Source of the DNA: Robiginitomaculum sp.
GTDB taxonomy: Bacteria > Pseudomonadota > Alphaproteobacteria > Caulobacterales > Maricaulaceae
Assembly (NCBI GenBank): GCA_021776565.1
Contig: JAJFFQ010000021.1
Coordinates: 1-64,000, forward strand
DNA length: 64,000 nucleotides
Reading direction: 5' to 3'
A program made the position numbers and the translations under genes. The notes under the pieces were generated by a model. The model was not told the DNA's origin, searched no databases, and saw only the letters and a program-made list of their open reading frames with translations. This document shows, piece after piece, positions 19,590 through 29,756 of this stretch. Positions within the stretch are counted from its first letter, which is position 1. Each line of letters opens with the position of its first letter.

Positions 19590-20624
19590 ATGGCCAAAAA
19601 CCTCAAAAATGGCCTGACCTATGCGCAGGCTGGTGTTGATATTAGTGCAGGAAATGCACTGATTGACCAGATACGCCCGCTGGCCAAGACTACATCACGT
19701 ACTGGTGCGGATACCGGACTGGGCGGGTTTGGTGGTGCGTTTGATCTTAAAGCTGCCGGTTTTATTGATCCGATACTGATTTCCGGAACTGACGGGGTAG
19801 GTACCAAACTAAGAATAGCCATTGAAAGCGGCATAACCGACACCATTGGCATTGATCTGGTGGCCATGTGTGTCAACGACATTTTGGCGCAGGGTGCAGA
19901 GCCGTTGTTTTTCCTGGATTACCTTGCCTGTGCCAGCCTTGATCCCGATGCGGCAGCTAATATTATCGCCGGAATTGCCAAAGGTTGTCGGCTCGCCAAT
20001 TGCGCACTCATTGGCGGTGAAACGGCAGAAATGCCAGGCATGTATTCCGGCAAGGATTTCGATTTGGCAGGGTTTACCGTCGGAGCCGCCGAGCGAGACA
20101 GCTTACTACCGCGCAAAAATGAAATGCAGGCCGGTGACACACTAATCGCTCTTGGATCTTCCGGGCCACATTCCAATGGCTATTCATTGATCCGTGCTGT
20201 TGTTGAACAAACCGGCCTTGGTTGGTCTGACCCGTCACCCTTTGAGGATGGCTCCACACTGGCGCAATCTTTTTTGGCTCCTACACGCATTTATATTCAT
20301 TCTCTTCTGCCTTTGGTGCGCCAGAGTTTGATAAAAGGGCTGGCGCATATTACCGGGGGCGGTCTGGTAGAAAATCCACCGCGCATGTTGCCTGATAACT
20401 TAGTGGCGCAGCTTGATTTTACCTCCTGGGAACCTCACCCGGTTTTCTCCTGGCTTGAAAATACCGCAGGTATCAGCACCCATGAAATGCGGCGCACATT
20501 TAACTGTGGCATTGGGATGCTTGCTGTTGTTGACACAGAGAACGCAGAAAAGGTCATGCGTGATTTATGCGCCGCTGGTGAAACCGCCTGGATAACCGGG
20601 GTGCTGGCAAACGTATCAACATGA
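19590..20624 (+). CDS. purM: Phosphoribosylformylglycinamidine cyclo-ligase (AIR synthase)
   Basis: 344 residues. PurM closes the imidazole ring in purine synthesis. YAQAGVDISAGN at the N-terminus, ISGTDGVGTKLRIA, MCVNDILAQGAEPLFFLDY and LIGGETAEMPGMY are diagnostic. It has an AAAGGAAT site before ATG 19590. The stop overlaps the purN start by 4 bases, the classical purMN pair. Confidence 0.97.
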   Translation: MAKNLKNGLTYAQAGVDISAGNALIDQIRPLAKTTSRTGADTGLGGFGGAFDLKAAGFIDPILISGTDGVGTKLRIAIESGITDTIGIDLVAMCVNDILAQGAEPLFFLDYLACASLDPDAAANIIAGIAKGCRLANCALIGGETAEMPGMYSGKDFDLAGFTVGAAERDSLLPRKNEMQAGDTLIALGSSGPHSNGYSLIRAVVEQTGLGWSDPSPFEDGSTLAQSFLAPTRIYIHSLLPLVRQSLIKGLAHITGGGLVENPPRMLPDNLVAQLDFTSWEPHPVFSWLENTAGISTHEMRRTFNCGIGMLAVVDTENAEKVMRDLCAAGETAWITGVLANVST

Positions 20625-21220
20625 GTGTGCCGGTTGGCGTTTTAATCTCCGGGCGTGGCTCAAACATGCAGGCATTGGTTAAAGCCTGTGCTGCGCCTGA
20701 TTTTCCGGCACATATAGCACTGGTTATTGCCAACTGCGCTGATTCAGAAGGACTGAAATTTGCGCATGAACGTGGCATTAAAATCAAGCTCATCGAGCAT
20801 ACCGACTTTGAAACCAGAGAGGCCTTTGAGGCAGCACTTCATACAACCTTGAGCGAAGCAGGCGTCGATATTGTCTGTCTTGCGGGATTTATGCGTTTGC
20901 TGGGTGCCGGGTTTGTGCGGGTCTGGAAAGGCAAACTCATCAATATACACCCTTCGCTATTACCGGCTTTTAGGGGGTTAAATACGCACAGACGAGCGCT
21001 GGAAAGTGGTGTTAAACAACATGGTTGTACTGTACATTTTGTCAGCGTAAAAATGGATGAAGGGCCAATTATTGGTCAGACAGAAGTTCCCGTTTATGAA
21101 ACGGATACCGTTGATACGCTGTCTTCTCGAGTGCTGGCCGCAGAACACCAGCTTTATCCGAAGTGCCTTCAACTTGTTGCACAAGGCGACTTCAGATCAT
21201 TGGGTTTTGAAGGAAGGTAG
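20621..21220 (+). CDS. purN: Phosphoribosylglycinamide formyltransferase (folate-dependent)
   Basis: 199 residues. PurN transfers a formyl group from 10-formyl-THF to GAR. The N-terminal VGVLISGRGSNMQALV and the active-site NIHPSLLPAFRGLNTHRRAL are present. VHFVSVKMDEGPIIGQ holds the catalytic aspartate. The usual GLHTHERAL is here GLNTHRRAL, a conservative variant. It is translationally coupled to purM. Confidence 0.96.
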   Translation: MSVPVGVLISGRGSNMQALVKACAAPDFPAHIALVIANCADSEGLKFAHERGIKIKLIEHTDFETREAFEAALHTTLSEAGVDIVCLAGFMRLLGAGFVRVWKGKLINIHPSLLPAFRGLNTHRRALESGVKQHGCTVHFVSVKMDEGPIIGQTEVPVYETDTVDTLSSRVLAAEHQLYPKCLQLVAQGDFRSLGFEGR

Positions 21221-21415
21221 TGCCATACAGGTTTTTCAATCTTAAGATGTAAAGCAAGGTCAATAAAGTGATGAAAATATCACACATCTGACGCAATCCC
21301 ATATTTTACAACAAGTCAAGCTGGTGCAATGACCTTTGCAGGAATATGTGAATCGGCCTAAGTACATTTTTTTAGCGGGCGCAGTGTCGGCTTGAATATC
21401 AGGGAATTTTTACAC

Positions 21416-23638
21416 ATGACCATTTCATCCAAAAATACTTTGATGCGATATGGCTGTGCAGCCAGTGTTGCTGCGCTTGCGCTTTCGGGTGCCCTTGCCA
21501 TGCCAGCAGTTGCGCAAGAGGTGATCAATGATAACGGCCTAGATGTCATTATCGTGACCGCGCAAAAACGCGCAGAAAATATCCAGGATGTGCCAATTTC
21601 CATCAGCACCATGAAGGGGGATGCCCTTGATGATATTCTGGCTGGCGGCGACGACATTCTGGCACTATCCGCCCGCATTCCCAGCCTGAACATTGAATCA
21701 TCAAATGGTCGTGTGGCACCGCGGTTTTACATACGTGGTCTGGGCAACACAGATTTTGACCTTGCCGCTTCGCAGCCGGTTTCCGTCATCATGGATGACG
21801 TGGTTATGGAAAATGTGGCACTGAAAAGCTTTCCGCTTTTTGATATTGAGCAGGTCGAGGTACTTCGCGGGCCACAAGGAACGCTCTTTGGTCGCAACAC
21901 CACGGCCGGGATTGTCAAGTTTGATTCTGTTCGTCCCAGCGACGAGTTTGAAATTGATGCGTCCGCCAGCTGGGGGCGTTATAACACCCAGAGGTTTACC
22001 GGTGCCATGGGCGGCGGTCTTATTGAAAACAAACTGGCCATGCGCGTCTCCGGCCTTTACGCGCACCGGTCAAACTGGGTTGATAATGGTTTCACGGGCG
22101 TCAACAATGCCATAGGTGGCTATGATGATATTGCCGGTCGCCTCCAGTTATTGTTCACGCCTACCGAGAATTTTAGCGCCCTGATTATTGCCCAGGCACG
22201 TGAAATTGAAGGCAATACAGCGACTTTATTCCGTGCCAATATCTTTGATACTGGCAGCAATTCACTGAATGGAAATTTTGTCAGGGACACCGTCTTTTTT
22301 GATGAAGGTAACAATAACTTTCAGACCTATGATAATGCTGGGCTGACCCTGAAAATGGAATATGAGACTGAGGCCGTAACCTTCACCTCTATCACATCTT
22401 TGCAAACCACTGACGGTTCCAGCATTGGTGATATTGATGGTGGCTTTGGTGCCGTGTTCCTGCCCGTAAGCGGGCCAGGCTTTATCCCCTTTCCTTCGGT
22501 TACTGAAGGCTCCATCAAGGAACACAATCAGTTCACCCAGGAATTTCGCATTGCCAGCAATGGCAGTGGCCCGGCCAAATGGCAAATGGGTGCGTATTAT
22601 TTCAATATGGATCTGGCTTTGGGAACCAACCCGTTCTTTGTCCCGGAAACCGTGCTCAAACAATCCAATAATTCATGGGCTATCTTTGGCCAGGGCAGTG
22701 TAGACGTTACGGAGGCGTTCACCGTAACCGCTGGCGTTCGCTATACCGAAGACAATAAACGCCTGGGTTCAATCGCCACCCTCTTTCCCATACCCGATGT
22801 TGAAATTGATGGCAGTAAAATTAGCTGGGATGTCAGCGGCAACATCGCTGCATCAGATAATCTCAATGTTTATGCAAAAGCTGCACGCGGGTTTCGCGCC
22901 CCATCCATTCAGGGGCGTGACGTGGCATTTTTTGGCCTACCTTCCACTGCAAAATCAGAAGTCATCGATTCAATTGAAACTGGCTTCAAATCAGAACTGG
23001 TTGATAACACCTTGCGTCTGAATGCAGATATATATTCGTACCGCATCAAGAACATGCAGCTGACGGCTATTGGCGGGGCTGGCAATTTCAATCAATTGAT
23101 AAACGCCAAAAAGGGTATTGGTTATGGCTTTGAGTCTGATCTTGAATGGGCAGCAGCAGAAAATGTCTTGATAACGGCTGGTTTTGCCTACAATAAAACC
23201 AAATTCAAGGATCCAAATCTGGCTGTGCCAACTTGTGGTTCTGGCCTGTGTACGCCTCTTGATCCGCTTGATGCGAACGGAAATGCACTGGTCAATGGTA
23301 ACCCTTTCCCGCAAGCGCCAAAATTTACCGGTAACTTCACTCTCCGATACGCCAAACCTGCGGGGCCAGAAGGGGAAGTTTATATGTTCACGGACTGGTC
23401 AATTCAGGGCAAGACCAATTTCTTTCTCTACCAATCGGAAGAATTCAAAACATCGGGCAACTTTGAAGGTGGCTTGCGTTTTGGTTATGCAAAGCATGAC
23501 GGCTCACTGGATGCTTCCGTATATGTACGAAATATCACCAATGAGACGAACGTCATTGGCGGGATTGATTTTAACAATCTGACCGGTTTCACCAAAGACC
23601 CACGTGTCTTTGGTATTACATTGACGGTGCATCGCTAG
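21416..23638 (+). CDS. TonB-dependent receptor (740 residues)
   Basis: Starts at ATG 21416 with AGGGA upstream. A signal peptide spans about 1-33 (ending PAVAQ). The TonB-box-like DVIIVTAQKRAENIQDVPISIS leads into a plug domain with IRGLGNTDFD and VEVLRGPQGTLFGRNTTAGIVKF, then a beta-barrel ending LTVHR. Receptors of this form import siderophores, glycans or other large ligands; the ligand cannot be read from sequence. It is a single gene between purN and the TRAP genes, followed by a clear terminator. Confidence 0.93.
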   Translation: MTISSKNTLMRYGCAASVAALALSGALAMPAVAQEVINDNGLDVIIVTAQKRAENIQDVPISISTMKGDALDDILAGGDDILALSARIPSLNIESSNGRVAPRFYIRGLGNTDFDLAASQPVSVIMDDVVMENVALKSFPLFDIEQVEVLRGPQGTLFGRNTTAGIVKFDSVRPSDEFEIDASASWGRYNTQRFTGAMGGGLIENKLAMRVSGLYAHRSNWVDNGFTGVNNAIGGYDDIAGRLQLLFTPTENFSALIIAQAREIEGNTATLFRANIFDTGSNSLNGNFVRDTVFFDEGNNNFQTYDNAGLTLKMEYETEAVTFTSITSLQTTDGSSIGDIDGGFGAVFLPVSGPGFIPFPSVTEGSIKEHNQFTQEFRIASNGSGPAKWQMGAYYFNMDLALGTNPFFVPETVLKQSNNSWAIFGQGSVDVTEAFTVTAGVRYTEDNKRLGSIATLFPIPDVEIDGSKISWDVSGNIAASDNLNVYAKAARGFRAPSIQGRDVAFFGLPSTAKSEVIDSIETGFKSELVDNTLRLNADIYSYRIKNMQLTAIGGAGNFNQLINAKKGIGYGFESDLEWAAAENVLITAGFAYNKTKFKDPNLAVPTCGSGLCTPLDPLDANGNALVNGNPFPQAPKFTGNFTLRYAKPAGPEGEVYMFTDWSIQGKTNFFLYQSEEFKTSGNFEGGLRFGYAKHDGSLDASVYVRNITNETNVIGGIDFNNLTGFTKDPRVFGITLTVHR

Positions 23639-23663
23639 ACGTTGCCAATCATTTTGAAGAAAG

Positions 23664-23690
23664 GCCCGGCAATTTTGTCGGGCTTTTTTT
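23664..23690 (+). terminator. Rho-independent terminator after the TonB receptor gene
   Basis: The stem GCCCGGCAA pairs with TTGTCGGGC (one G-T pair), and a run of T follows. It starts 25 bp after the stop codon at 23638 and separates this gene from the convergent TRAP operon. Confidence 0.9.
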
Positions 23691-23695
23691 AACAT

Positions 23696-25276
23696 TCAAC
23701 CATAAATCATGTGCGGCAATGCCGTTGCCAGTGCAGGAAAAAAGGCAACCAGCGCCATAACCAATATCTGGATTGCCACAAATGGTAAGACTCCACGATA
23801 GATGTGTGCAGTGGTAACGCCTTTGGGAGCGACGCCGCGTAGGTAAAAAAGCGCAAATCCAAAGGGCGGCGTTAAAAAACTGGTTTGCAGATTGATGGCC
23901 ATCATCACACCAAGCCAGATTGGATCTACTCCCATACCCAACAGCACAGGCCCAACAATGGGAACAACAACAAAGGTGATTTCAATAAAATCCAGAAAAA
24001 AACCAAGCAAAAACATTACCACCATAACCAGTATCACCGCTCGCACTGGCCCACCTCCATCTGTGGTAAGCAAGCGTTCAACACTCTCGTCGCCGCCAAG
24101 GCCGCGAAATACAAGGCTAAACAGGGTGGCACCAATCAGGATGACAAAAACCATGGCGCTGATCTGTGCAGTGGATCGAGTTACGCCTTGCAGAACCTTT
24201 GCCCCAAACAAGCGCCAGAGAGCCACACTCGTCCCCACAAGTGCAGGCAAGGACAAGATCAGCGCCGCCCCCTGCCCCACTTTTTCGGCAAAATCTGTAT
24301 CCGTGCGACCAAGGCGCAAATCCAGCATCATTGCCAGGGTAATCATGGCAACAAAAGAGGCGGCACCCGCCAACACCAAAAACCGCCCCTTATCTTTTGC
24401 TTTGCCAAGGCGCACAGCCGCCAGAAACAATGCCCCCAGAGCGCCAACACCCGCCGCCTCGGTAACATCAGCAAGCCCGGTCAGGATTGAGCCTAACACA
24501 GAGACGATCAACAAAAGCGGTGGAACCAGTGCACCAAACACCTGTTTGAGGTCAGGGCTGTTGTCTACATCTTGCTGAACTGCAGGTGCGGCATCCGGCT
24601 TTATAAAGGCAACAATAGCCATCCAGGCGAGATAACAAGTCACCAAAACCAGGCCTGGCAACAATGCGCCAGCAAAAAGGTCGCCAACCGACAGGGTTTT
24701 GGGGGCAAACACCCCGGCATCAAGCTGTGCCCGTTGGTAGGCATTGGACATCACGTCCCCCAGAAGAACCAGTACGATGGAGGGTGGTATGATCTGTCCG
24801 AGGGTTCCCGAAGCGGCAATGGCCCCGGCGGAAAGTGAAGAGGAATAACCATGACGCATCATGGTGGGCAAGGACAATAACCCCATTGTCACGACCGTAG
24901 CCCCGACAATGCCGGTAGAGGCAGCCAGTAAGGCGCCAACAATAATGACAGAAAATCCTAAACCGCCTCGTATCTGTCCGAATAATTTTCCCATTGTTTC
25001 AAGTAGTTCTTCGGCTATCTTCGAGCGTTCCAGCATCACCCCCATAAACACGAACAAGGGTACAGCCACCATAACCTGACGTGTCATTACTCCGCCATAA
25101 ATACGACTTGGAAAGGCGCTAAGAAGCGCGGTATCAAACTGCCCAGTGACTATGCCTATGCCGGCAAAAACCAGTGCCACACCAGCCAGTGAAAAGGCAA
25201 CAGGATAACCTGATAGTAATACCAGAATTGCCGCCGCAAACATAAGCAAATCAAGATGGAGCAGTAAAAAATCCAT
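23696..25276 (-). CDS. dctM: TRAP transporter large permease (DctM type)
   Basis: 526 residues with about 12-14 hydrophobic helices. The N-terminal FAAAILVLLSGYPVAFSLAG and the GALLAASTGIVGATVVTMGLLSLPTM region are typical of DctM. The SAGAIAASGTLGQIIPPSIVLVL motif is the usual ion- and substrate-site loop. It forms the sodium-driven translocation unit with the small subunit just upstream (3-bp gap). At 526 residues it is longer than the usual 430, with extra helices in the middle (about 290-350), a known variant in the group serving mandelate-like and 2-oxo acids. Confidence 0.92.
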   Translation of the reverse strand: MDFLLLHLDLLMFAAAILVLLSGYPVAFSLAGVALVFAGIGIVTGQFDTALLSAFPSRIYGGVMTRQVMVAVPLFVFMGVMLERSKIAEELLETMGKLFGQIRGGLGFSVIIVGALLAASTGIVGATVVTMGLLSLPTMMRHGYSSSLSAGAIAASGTLGQIIPPSIVLVLLGDVMSNAYQRAQLDAGVFAPKTLSVGDLFAGALLPGLVLVTCYLAWMAIVAFIKPDAAPAVQQDVDNSPDLKQVFGALVPPLLLIVSVLGSILTGLADVTEAAGVGALGALFLAAVRLGKAKDKGRFLVLAGAASFVAMITLAMMLDLRLGRTDTDFAEKVGQGAALILSLPALVGTSVALWRLFGAKVLQGVTRSTAQISAMVFVILIGATLFSLVFRGLGGDESVERLLTTDGGGPVRAVILVMVVMFLLGFFLDFIEITFVVVPIVGPVLLGMGVDPIWLGVMMAINLQTSFLTPPFGFALFYLRGVAPKGVTTAHIYRGVLPFVAIQILVMALVAFFPALATALPHMIYG

Positions 25277-25279
25277 CGG

Positions 25280-25945
25280 CTAAACGATAACCCCGGTCTC
25301 TTGTGATGGTGTCATGGCTTTGCCAGAGAGCACCATGGCAGCTCGGGCAGCCATAGCCGAACCTTGCAACATCATGAACATGGCAAACACCGGAATCGCT
25401 GTTTTGAGAAGAAAAACCGCCTGTATACCATCACTTTCCGGTGATCCTTCAAATATAACCCATGCTCGCGCTGCATAGGCACCGCCAAGCTTGAAGATCA
25501 AAATACACACGGGCATAAGCAAAAAAAATGTACCTACTAGATTGATAATTGCCCGCCCTTTTATTGACAGTTTTTCATAAAAAACATCGACGCGAACATG
25601 GGTGTCTGTCAGCAATGCTGCCGGGGCGGCCAGTAAAAATAGAAATGCATGCATATAAATCACAGATTCTTGGGCCTTGATGGCGCTAATGCCGAACACA
25701 TAGCGCATTATCACCAGACCGGAGACCATAAGAACCATAGTCAGGGCCAGCCATTTTATGCTTTGCGCCAGCAGCGTGTTCAGCCCGTCAACAAGCCGCA
25801 CAAGAGAACCGGTCAGACTTTCCAGTGCATTCCATGTCTGACCAAACCACCCAAGAACGATCAATATACAAGCCATAACCAAAAGTGGTTGCAACCAAAA
25901 GATGCCCCAGCTTGTCGGGCTATTCGCGGTAAGAAAGTCCATCAA
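25280..25945 (-). CDS. dctQ: TRAP transporter small permease (DctQ type)
   Basis: 221 residues with four predicted transmembrane helices in the last 180 residues. LVRLVDGLNTLLAQSIKWLA and DTHVRVDVFYEKLSIKGRAIINLVGTFFLL resemble the DctQ consensus. It overlaps the solute-binding gene stop by 4 bases and precedes dctM. The N-terminal extra helix (about 15-35) makes it slightly longer than the typical 160-180 residues. Confidence 0.88.
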   Translation of the reverse strand: MMDFLTANSPTSWGIFWLQPLLVMACILIVLGWFGQTWNALESLTGSLVRLVDGLNTLLAQSIKWLALTMVLMVSGLVIMRYVFGISAIKAQESVIYMHAFLFLLAAPAALLTDTHVRVDVFYEKLSIKGRAIINLVGTFFLLMPVCILIFKLGGAYAARAWVIFEGSPESDGIQAVFLLKTAIPVFAMFMMLQGSAMAARAAMVLSGKAMTPSQETGVIV

Positions 25946-27069
25946 ACGCCAACGAGTGCCCGAACACGTAAATACGCACCGTCTGACACCTCTGACCAGG
26001 CAATGGCTTCGTGCAAGGCTTCCCTATAGCTATCATAAATAGTTTGGGTTTGCGGATCAGAAGCCGCCACTTCACGCAACACTTTTTTTGAAGCTGCACC
26101 CAGAGATTTCCAAATATCATCAGAAAAATTACGCACCTGAACCCCATGGTCATTGACCAGGGTTTGCAAGGCACGGCCATTTTGCCAGCTATATTCGGCC
26201 AGCGACGTAGCCATTGCCCAGCCACAAGCCCCGCGAATTGCTGTTTGTTCTTGTGGTGACAGGCTATTCCAGACCTCCAGATTGGCCCCCAGGGAAATAA
26301 TCGAACCTGGTTCATGAAATCCCGGGCCATAATAATATGGGGCCTCACGATAAAACCCAAAGGCAAGATCATTCCATGGGCCTACCCATTCGGTGGCGTC
26401 AATCGCGCCCGATTGCAAAGCCTGATAAATTGCGCCTCCAGCCAATAGTTTTGGTGACGCACCAACCGCGCTATACACATCGCCGCCAAGCCCCGGAATA
26501 CGCATCACAAGTCCCTTGAAATCATTCATGGTCTTGATTTCTTTTTTGAACCAGCCACCCATCTGATGCCCGGTAGAACCAGCCGCAAACGCAATCAGGC
26601 CAAAGCGTGCAGACAAATCATTCCACAGGGCATTTCCCCCGCCCTTGTTTAACCAGCCCAGCGTTTCTACGGCGGTCATGCCAAAAGGCACCGCAGAAAA
26701 AAAAGAAAATCCCTTGGACTTGCCCTGCCAGTAATACTCGGCGGCATGATACAAGTCCGCTGCGCCTGATGAAACCGCGTCAAATTCTTCGTGGGCCGGA
26801 ACCAACTCACCAGCCGCATACAGCTTTACCTCAAGCGTACCACCGGAGAGTTTCCCAATGTTTTTAGATATCTCTTCGGCGACTGTGCCAAGCCCCGGAA
26901 AATTTTTTGGCCATGAGGTAACCAGTCGCAACTTGCGTGCTGTTTTGCGTAATACCGTCGGGGATGCCGGGCTTTCTCCATCAGTTTTTGTGCTTTGTGG
27001 CCCACCACATGCAGCCAGTGCTGCACCCAGACCAAGACCACCTGCGGTTAATAATGTTCTGCGTTTCAT
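25942..27069 (-). CDS. TRAP transporter solute-binding lipoprotein, TakP-like (DctP family)
   Basis: 375 residues. The N-terminus has paired arginines (MKRRTLL), a hydrophobic stretch and a lipobox LAACGG with Cys21, so it is probably a membrane-anchored lipoprotein. The mature part matches the DctP group that binds 2-oxo and aromatic acids: LVTSWPKNFPG, GLVMRIPGLGGDVY and IDATEWVGPWNDLAFGFY. The substrate is inferred as a carboxylate. Its ATG overlaps the bpt stop by 4 bases, so the transporter is coupled to an N-end rule enzyme. Confidence 0.88.
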   Translation of the reverse strand: MKRRTLLTAGGLGLGAALAACGGPQSTKTDGESPASPTVLRKTARKLRLVTSWPKNFPGLGTVAEEISKNIGKLSGGTLEVKLYAAGELVPAHEEFDAVSSGAADLYHAAEYYWQGKSKGFSFFSAVPFGMTAVETLGWLNKGGGNALWNDLSARFGLIAFAAGSTGHQMGGWFKKEIKTMNDFKGLVMRIPGLGGDVYSAVGASPKLLAGGAIYQALQSGAIDATEWVGPWNDLAFGFYREAPYYYGPGFHEPGSIISLGANLEVWNSLSPQEQTAIRGACGWAMATSLAEYSWQNGRALQTLVNDHGVQVRNFSDDIWKSLGAASKKVLREVAASDPQTQTIYDSYREALHEAIAWSEVSDGAYLRVRALVGV

Positions 27070-27797
27070 GTCTTGCTATCCTTCAATTCTTCCCAACCAC
27101 CATGACGTAAAACCTCTAATGGCCTGTAGTTCCCCTTGTAACCCATTTTATCGCTGTTTTTAATCCAAAAGCCCAGATAAACATAGGGCAATGCGTTCTT
27201 TATGGCCTGGCGAACATGATCCAGTATTATGTATGATCCTAGCGAGCGGGCCTGTGACGCCGGATCATAAAAACTATACACCAGTGAGGGGCCATCGCTA
27301 AGTTGATCCACCAGAACCGCCGCCAGAAGTTTGCCGTTTTCATCGCGGTATTCACAAACCTGACTACGGGCCGCGGTTTCCTCAACCATGCTCAGATAAT
27401 CGGCGTATGACATATCTTCCATACCGCCATCCGGGTGGCGATTACGAATATAACGCAAGAGCAAGGCGTAATGTTCATCGCTGGCAAGGGCAGCTTCGAT
27501 AGTGCGGCATAAATCTCCGTTTTTTTTCAGGACGCGCCTCTGGGTGCGGTTTGGCTTGAATGATGTGGCGATAATACGCACCGATTGACAGGCCGAACAG
27601 CTTTCACATGCCGGGCGGTAAACAATGTTTTGCGAGCGACGAAATCCTGCCTGTGTGAGACTGTCATTCAGTTCCGGGCCATCCAGTGCATGCAAATGAG
27701 TAAACAATTTGCGTTCCATTTGGTCTGGTAAATATGGGCAGGGTGCCGGGGCGGTTAGAAAAAATCGTAATTGCTTGAGTGGAAACGGATGGGTCAT
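27066..27797 (-). CDS. bpt: Bacterial aspartate/glutamate leucyltransferase
   Basis: 243 residues. Bpt attaches leucine to N-terminal Asp or Glu, marking proteins for ClpAP. The family is related to eukaryotic arginyltransferases. The N-terminal CPYLPDQMERKLFT, the cysteine-rich CESCSACQSVRI and the later YSFYDPASQARSLGSYIILDHV with YLGFWIKNSDKMGYKGNYRPLE are diagnostic. It lies 31 bp after the SLC13 gene and overlaps the TRAP gene. No strong ribosome site is visible. Confidence 0.94.
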   Translation of the reverse strand: MTHPFPLKQLRFFLTAPAPCPYLPDQMERKLFTHLHALDGPELNDSLTQAGFRRSQNIVYRPACESCSACQSVRIIATSFKPNRTQRRVLKKNGDLCRTIEAALASDEHYALLLRYIRNRHPDGGMEDMSYADYLSMVEETAARSQVCEYRDENGKLLAAVLVDQLSDGPSLVYSFYDPASQARSLGSYIILDHVRQAIKNALPYVYLGFWIKNSDKMGYKGNYRPLEVLRHGGWEELKDSKT

Positions 27798-27828
27798 CTC
27801 AAATGTACCGACTCACATAAATTTTGCA

Positions 27829-29673
27829 TCAAAGTCCGAAATAATAAGGGGCGATAAAGGCAAAAACCAGCCACAAGATAACCACTAACGGGCCGCCAAC
27901 CCGCAAATAATCCATAAACTTGTAATGCCCCGGCCCCATAACCAGCAAATTGGTTTGATAGGCTATTGGTGTTGCGAACGAGCAATTTGCCGCATAGATC
28001 ACGGTCATAACGGCGGCCACCGCCAGCTTGTTTTCCATTTCCGGTGTTTCGGCAAACTTTATCGCAGCATTGACGGCAATAGGAGCAAAGAGAACCGCCG
28101 TGGCCGCATTGGACAATATATTGGTCAGTACCGCCACTAGCCCGAAAAGGCCAATCAGCAATGCAGCCGGGCCATAGGGCATGGCGGCGCTAACCGCCGC
28201 ATTGGCCATCATTTCTGCGGCCCCGCTTTCCTGCAAACTAGCCCCCATGGCGAACGCGGCCCCGATCAGCAGGAATATGCGCAAATCAAGCGCCCTGACC
28301 GCCTGGCGCAGGTTAAGACAACCAACCGCCACCATAGCAACCGCACCGGCAAGCGCCGCAATTACAATGGGCAGCAAACCCGTTGCCGCCGCCAGGATAA
28401 CCGCACCAAATACCAGCCTGGCCCGTCCCGCCAGACGTATATCCGGCACATCAGCCATCGACCATAACAGCACCAGAAGGCTGCGGTCATGACGCAAGGC
28501 ACGCAAGCCTTTGCGTGATCCAAACAGCAATAAATCATCACCGGCCTGCAAACGAATGGTCGACAGCTTTTGGCGGATCATGTGCGAACGCCGTTGAATC
28601 CCAAGAACAATACAACCCGTGCTCGCGCGAAACCCGATCTGATCGAGCGTGCGCCCTACATAACGTGAACCAGGGGCCACAACGGCCTCGGTTATAGCCA
28701 GAGCACCTTCGGGGTCTGTATCATCAACTGTCGCATCGCTGCGCAACATACCCGATAATATTCCTGGATCAGAGATCAATAAATCACTTAGAGATTTTCG
28801 CGTTGCTGCAACGGTGAGAATATCGCCCTCGCGCAGGGTCGCCTCCTCATCATAAGGTGGGTAAAAGACTTGCCCACCACGTTGAACCATACGCACAGTA
28901 ACCGTTTGCAATTGAGGAAACATGCCGGCCATCGGCACCTCACCCAAATGTGGGTTTTCCGGGGTTATCTCGACCTGCGCTATATATTGCCTGCCGGAAC
29001 TGCGTTCTTTTTTCTCTCCCTCACGCCTGGGTAGAAGTCGCATCCCGATAGTCAACAGGTAGACCACGCCAACCAAGGCAAGCACCAACCCAATAGGAGC
29101 CAACGAGAAAAATCCCAGGCTGATCCCGTTTTCGTGTTTAAGGACATCTGCGACCAGTATATTGGTGGATGACCCGATCAAGGTTGTCATACCGGCCAGT
29201 ATGGAAACGTAAGACAGCGGTATCATAACCTGCGAGGCCGATGTACCCACCCGTGCGGCAATCGTGACCAGCACCGGGATAAACATCACCACCACCGGGG
29301 TATTATTGATAAAGGCACTAATGAGCATGACAAAACCAAACAGCGCGCCCATGGTCAGCGTAGGATGGCGATCATAGGAGGCAGCCAACACCCTGGATGG
29401 CCCTTCCATGGCCCCGGTATGAAACATACCCTGCCCCACCACCAGAAGCGCCAGAATAGCAATCAGCGCCGGATTGGCAAAGCCAGCCAATAAATTCTCA
29501 ACCCCAAAAGTACTACCTGGCACTGGCCACAAGTGAAATAGCAACAGGAAAAGCGCAATCCCGCCTGCGGACACCAGCTCGATAGAAAAAAGCTCGAACG
29601 CAAACAGGACAACAATCCCGACCACAATAGCCAGAACAAGGATCATCCGGATAATCTGTGGATCGTTCAGCAA
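27829..29673 (-). CDS. SLC13-family (DASS) transporter with two TrkA-C domains
   Basis: 614 residues. Two membrane halves flank a central soluble part (about 210-390) carrying two TrkA-C (RCK-C) domains, the second including GRTLDQIGFRASTGCIVLGIQR. Both DASS signatures are present: SSTNILV in the first half and YQTNLLVMGPG near the C-terminus. These carriers move sulfate, dicarboxylates or similar anions with sodium. The start is TTG 29673, chosen for a strong GGAGGA site 8 bases upstream; an in-frame ATG 9 codons further has no such site. Substrate is not predictable. Confidence 0.86.
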   Translation of the reverse strand: MLNDPQIIRMILVLAIVVGIVVLFAFELFSIELVSAGGIALFLLLFHLWPVPGSTFGVENLLAGFANPALIAILALLVVGQGMFHTGAMEGPSRVLAASYDRHPTLTMGALFGFVMLISAFINNTPVVVMFIPVLVTIAARVGTSASQVMIPLSYVSILAGMTTLIGSSTNILVADVLKHENGISLGFFSLAPIGLVLALVGVVYLLTIGMRLLPRREGEKKERSSGRQYIAQVEITPENPHLGEVPMAGMFPQLQTVTVRMVQRGGQVFYPPYDEEATLREGDILTVAATRKSLSDLLISDPGILSGMLRSDATVDDTDPEGALAITEAVVAPGSRYVGRTLDQIGFRASTGCIVLGIQRRSHMIRQKLSTIRLQAGDDLLLFGSRKGLRALRHDRSLLVLLWSMADVPDIRLAGRARLVFGAVILAAATGLLPIVIAALAGAVAMVAVGCLNLRQAVRALDLRIFLLIGAAFAMGASLQESGAAEMMANAAVSAAMPYGPAALLIGLFGLVAVLTNILSNAATAVLFAPIAVNAAIKFAETPEMENKLAVAAVMTVIYAANCSFATPIAYQTNLLVMGPGHYKFMDYLRVGGPLVVILWLVFAFIAPYYFGL

Positions 29674-29756
29674 TGCACTCGTCCTCCCAAGCGTGCGAAA
29701 GTTAACACGCCAGATAAGCGGAGCAAGAACATTTAGGCGATAGAACTGTCTCTATC

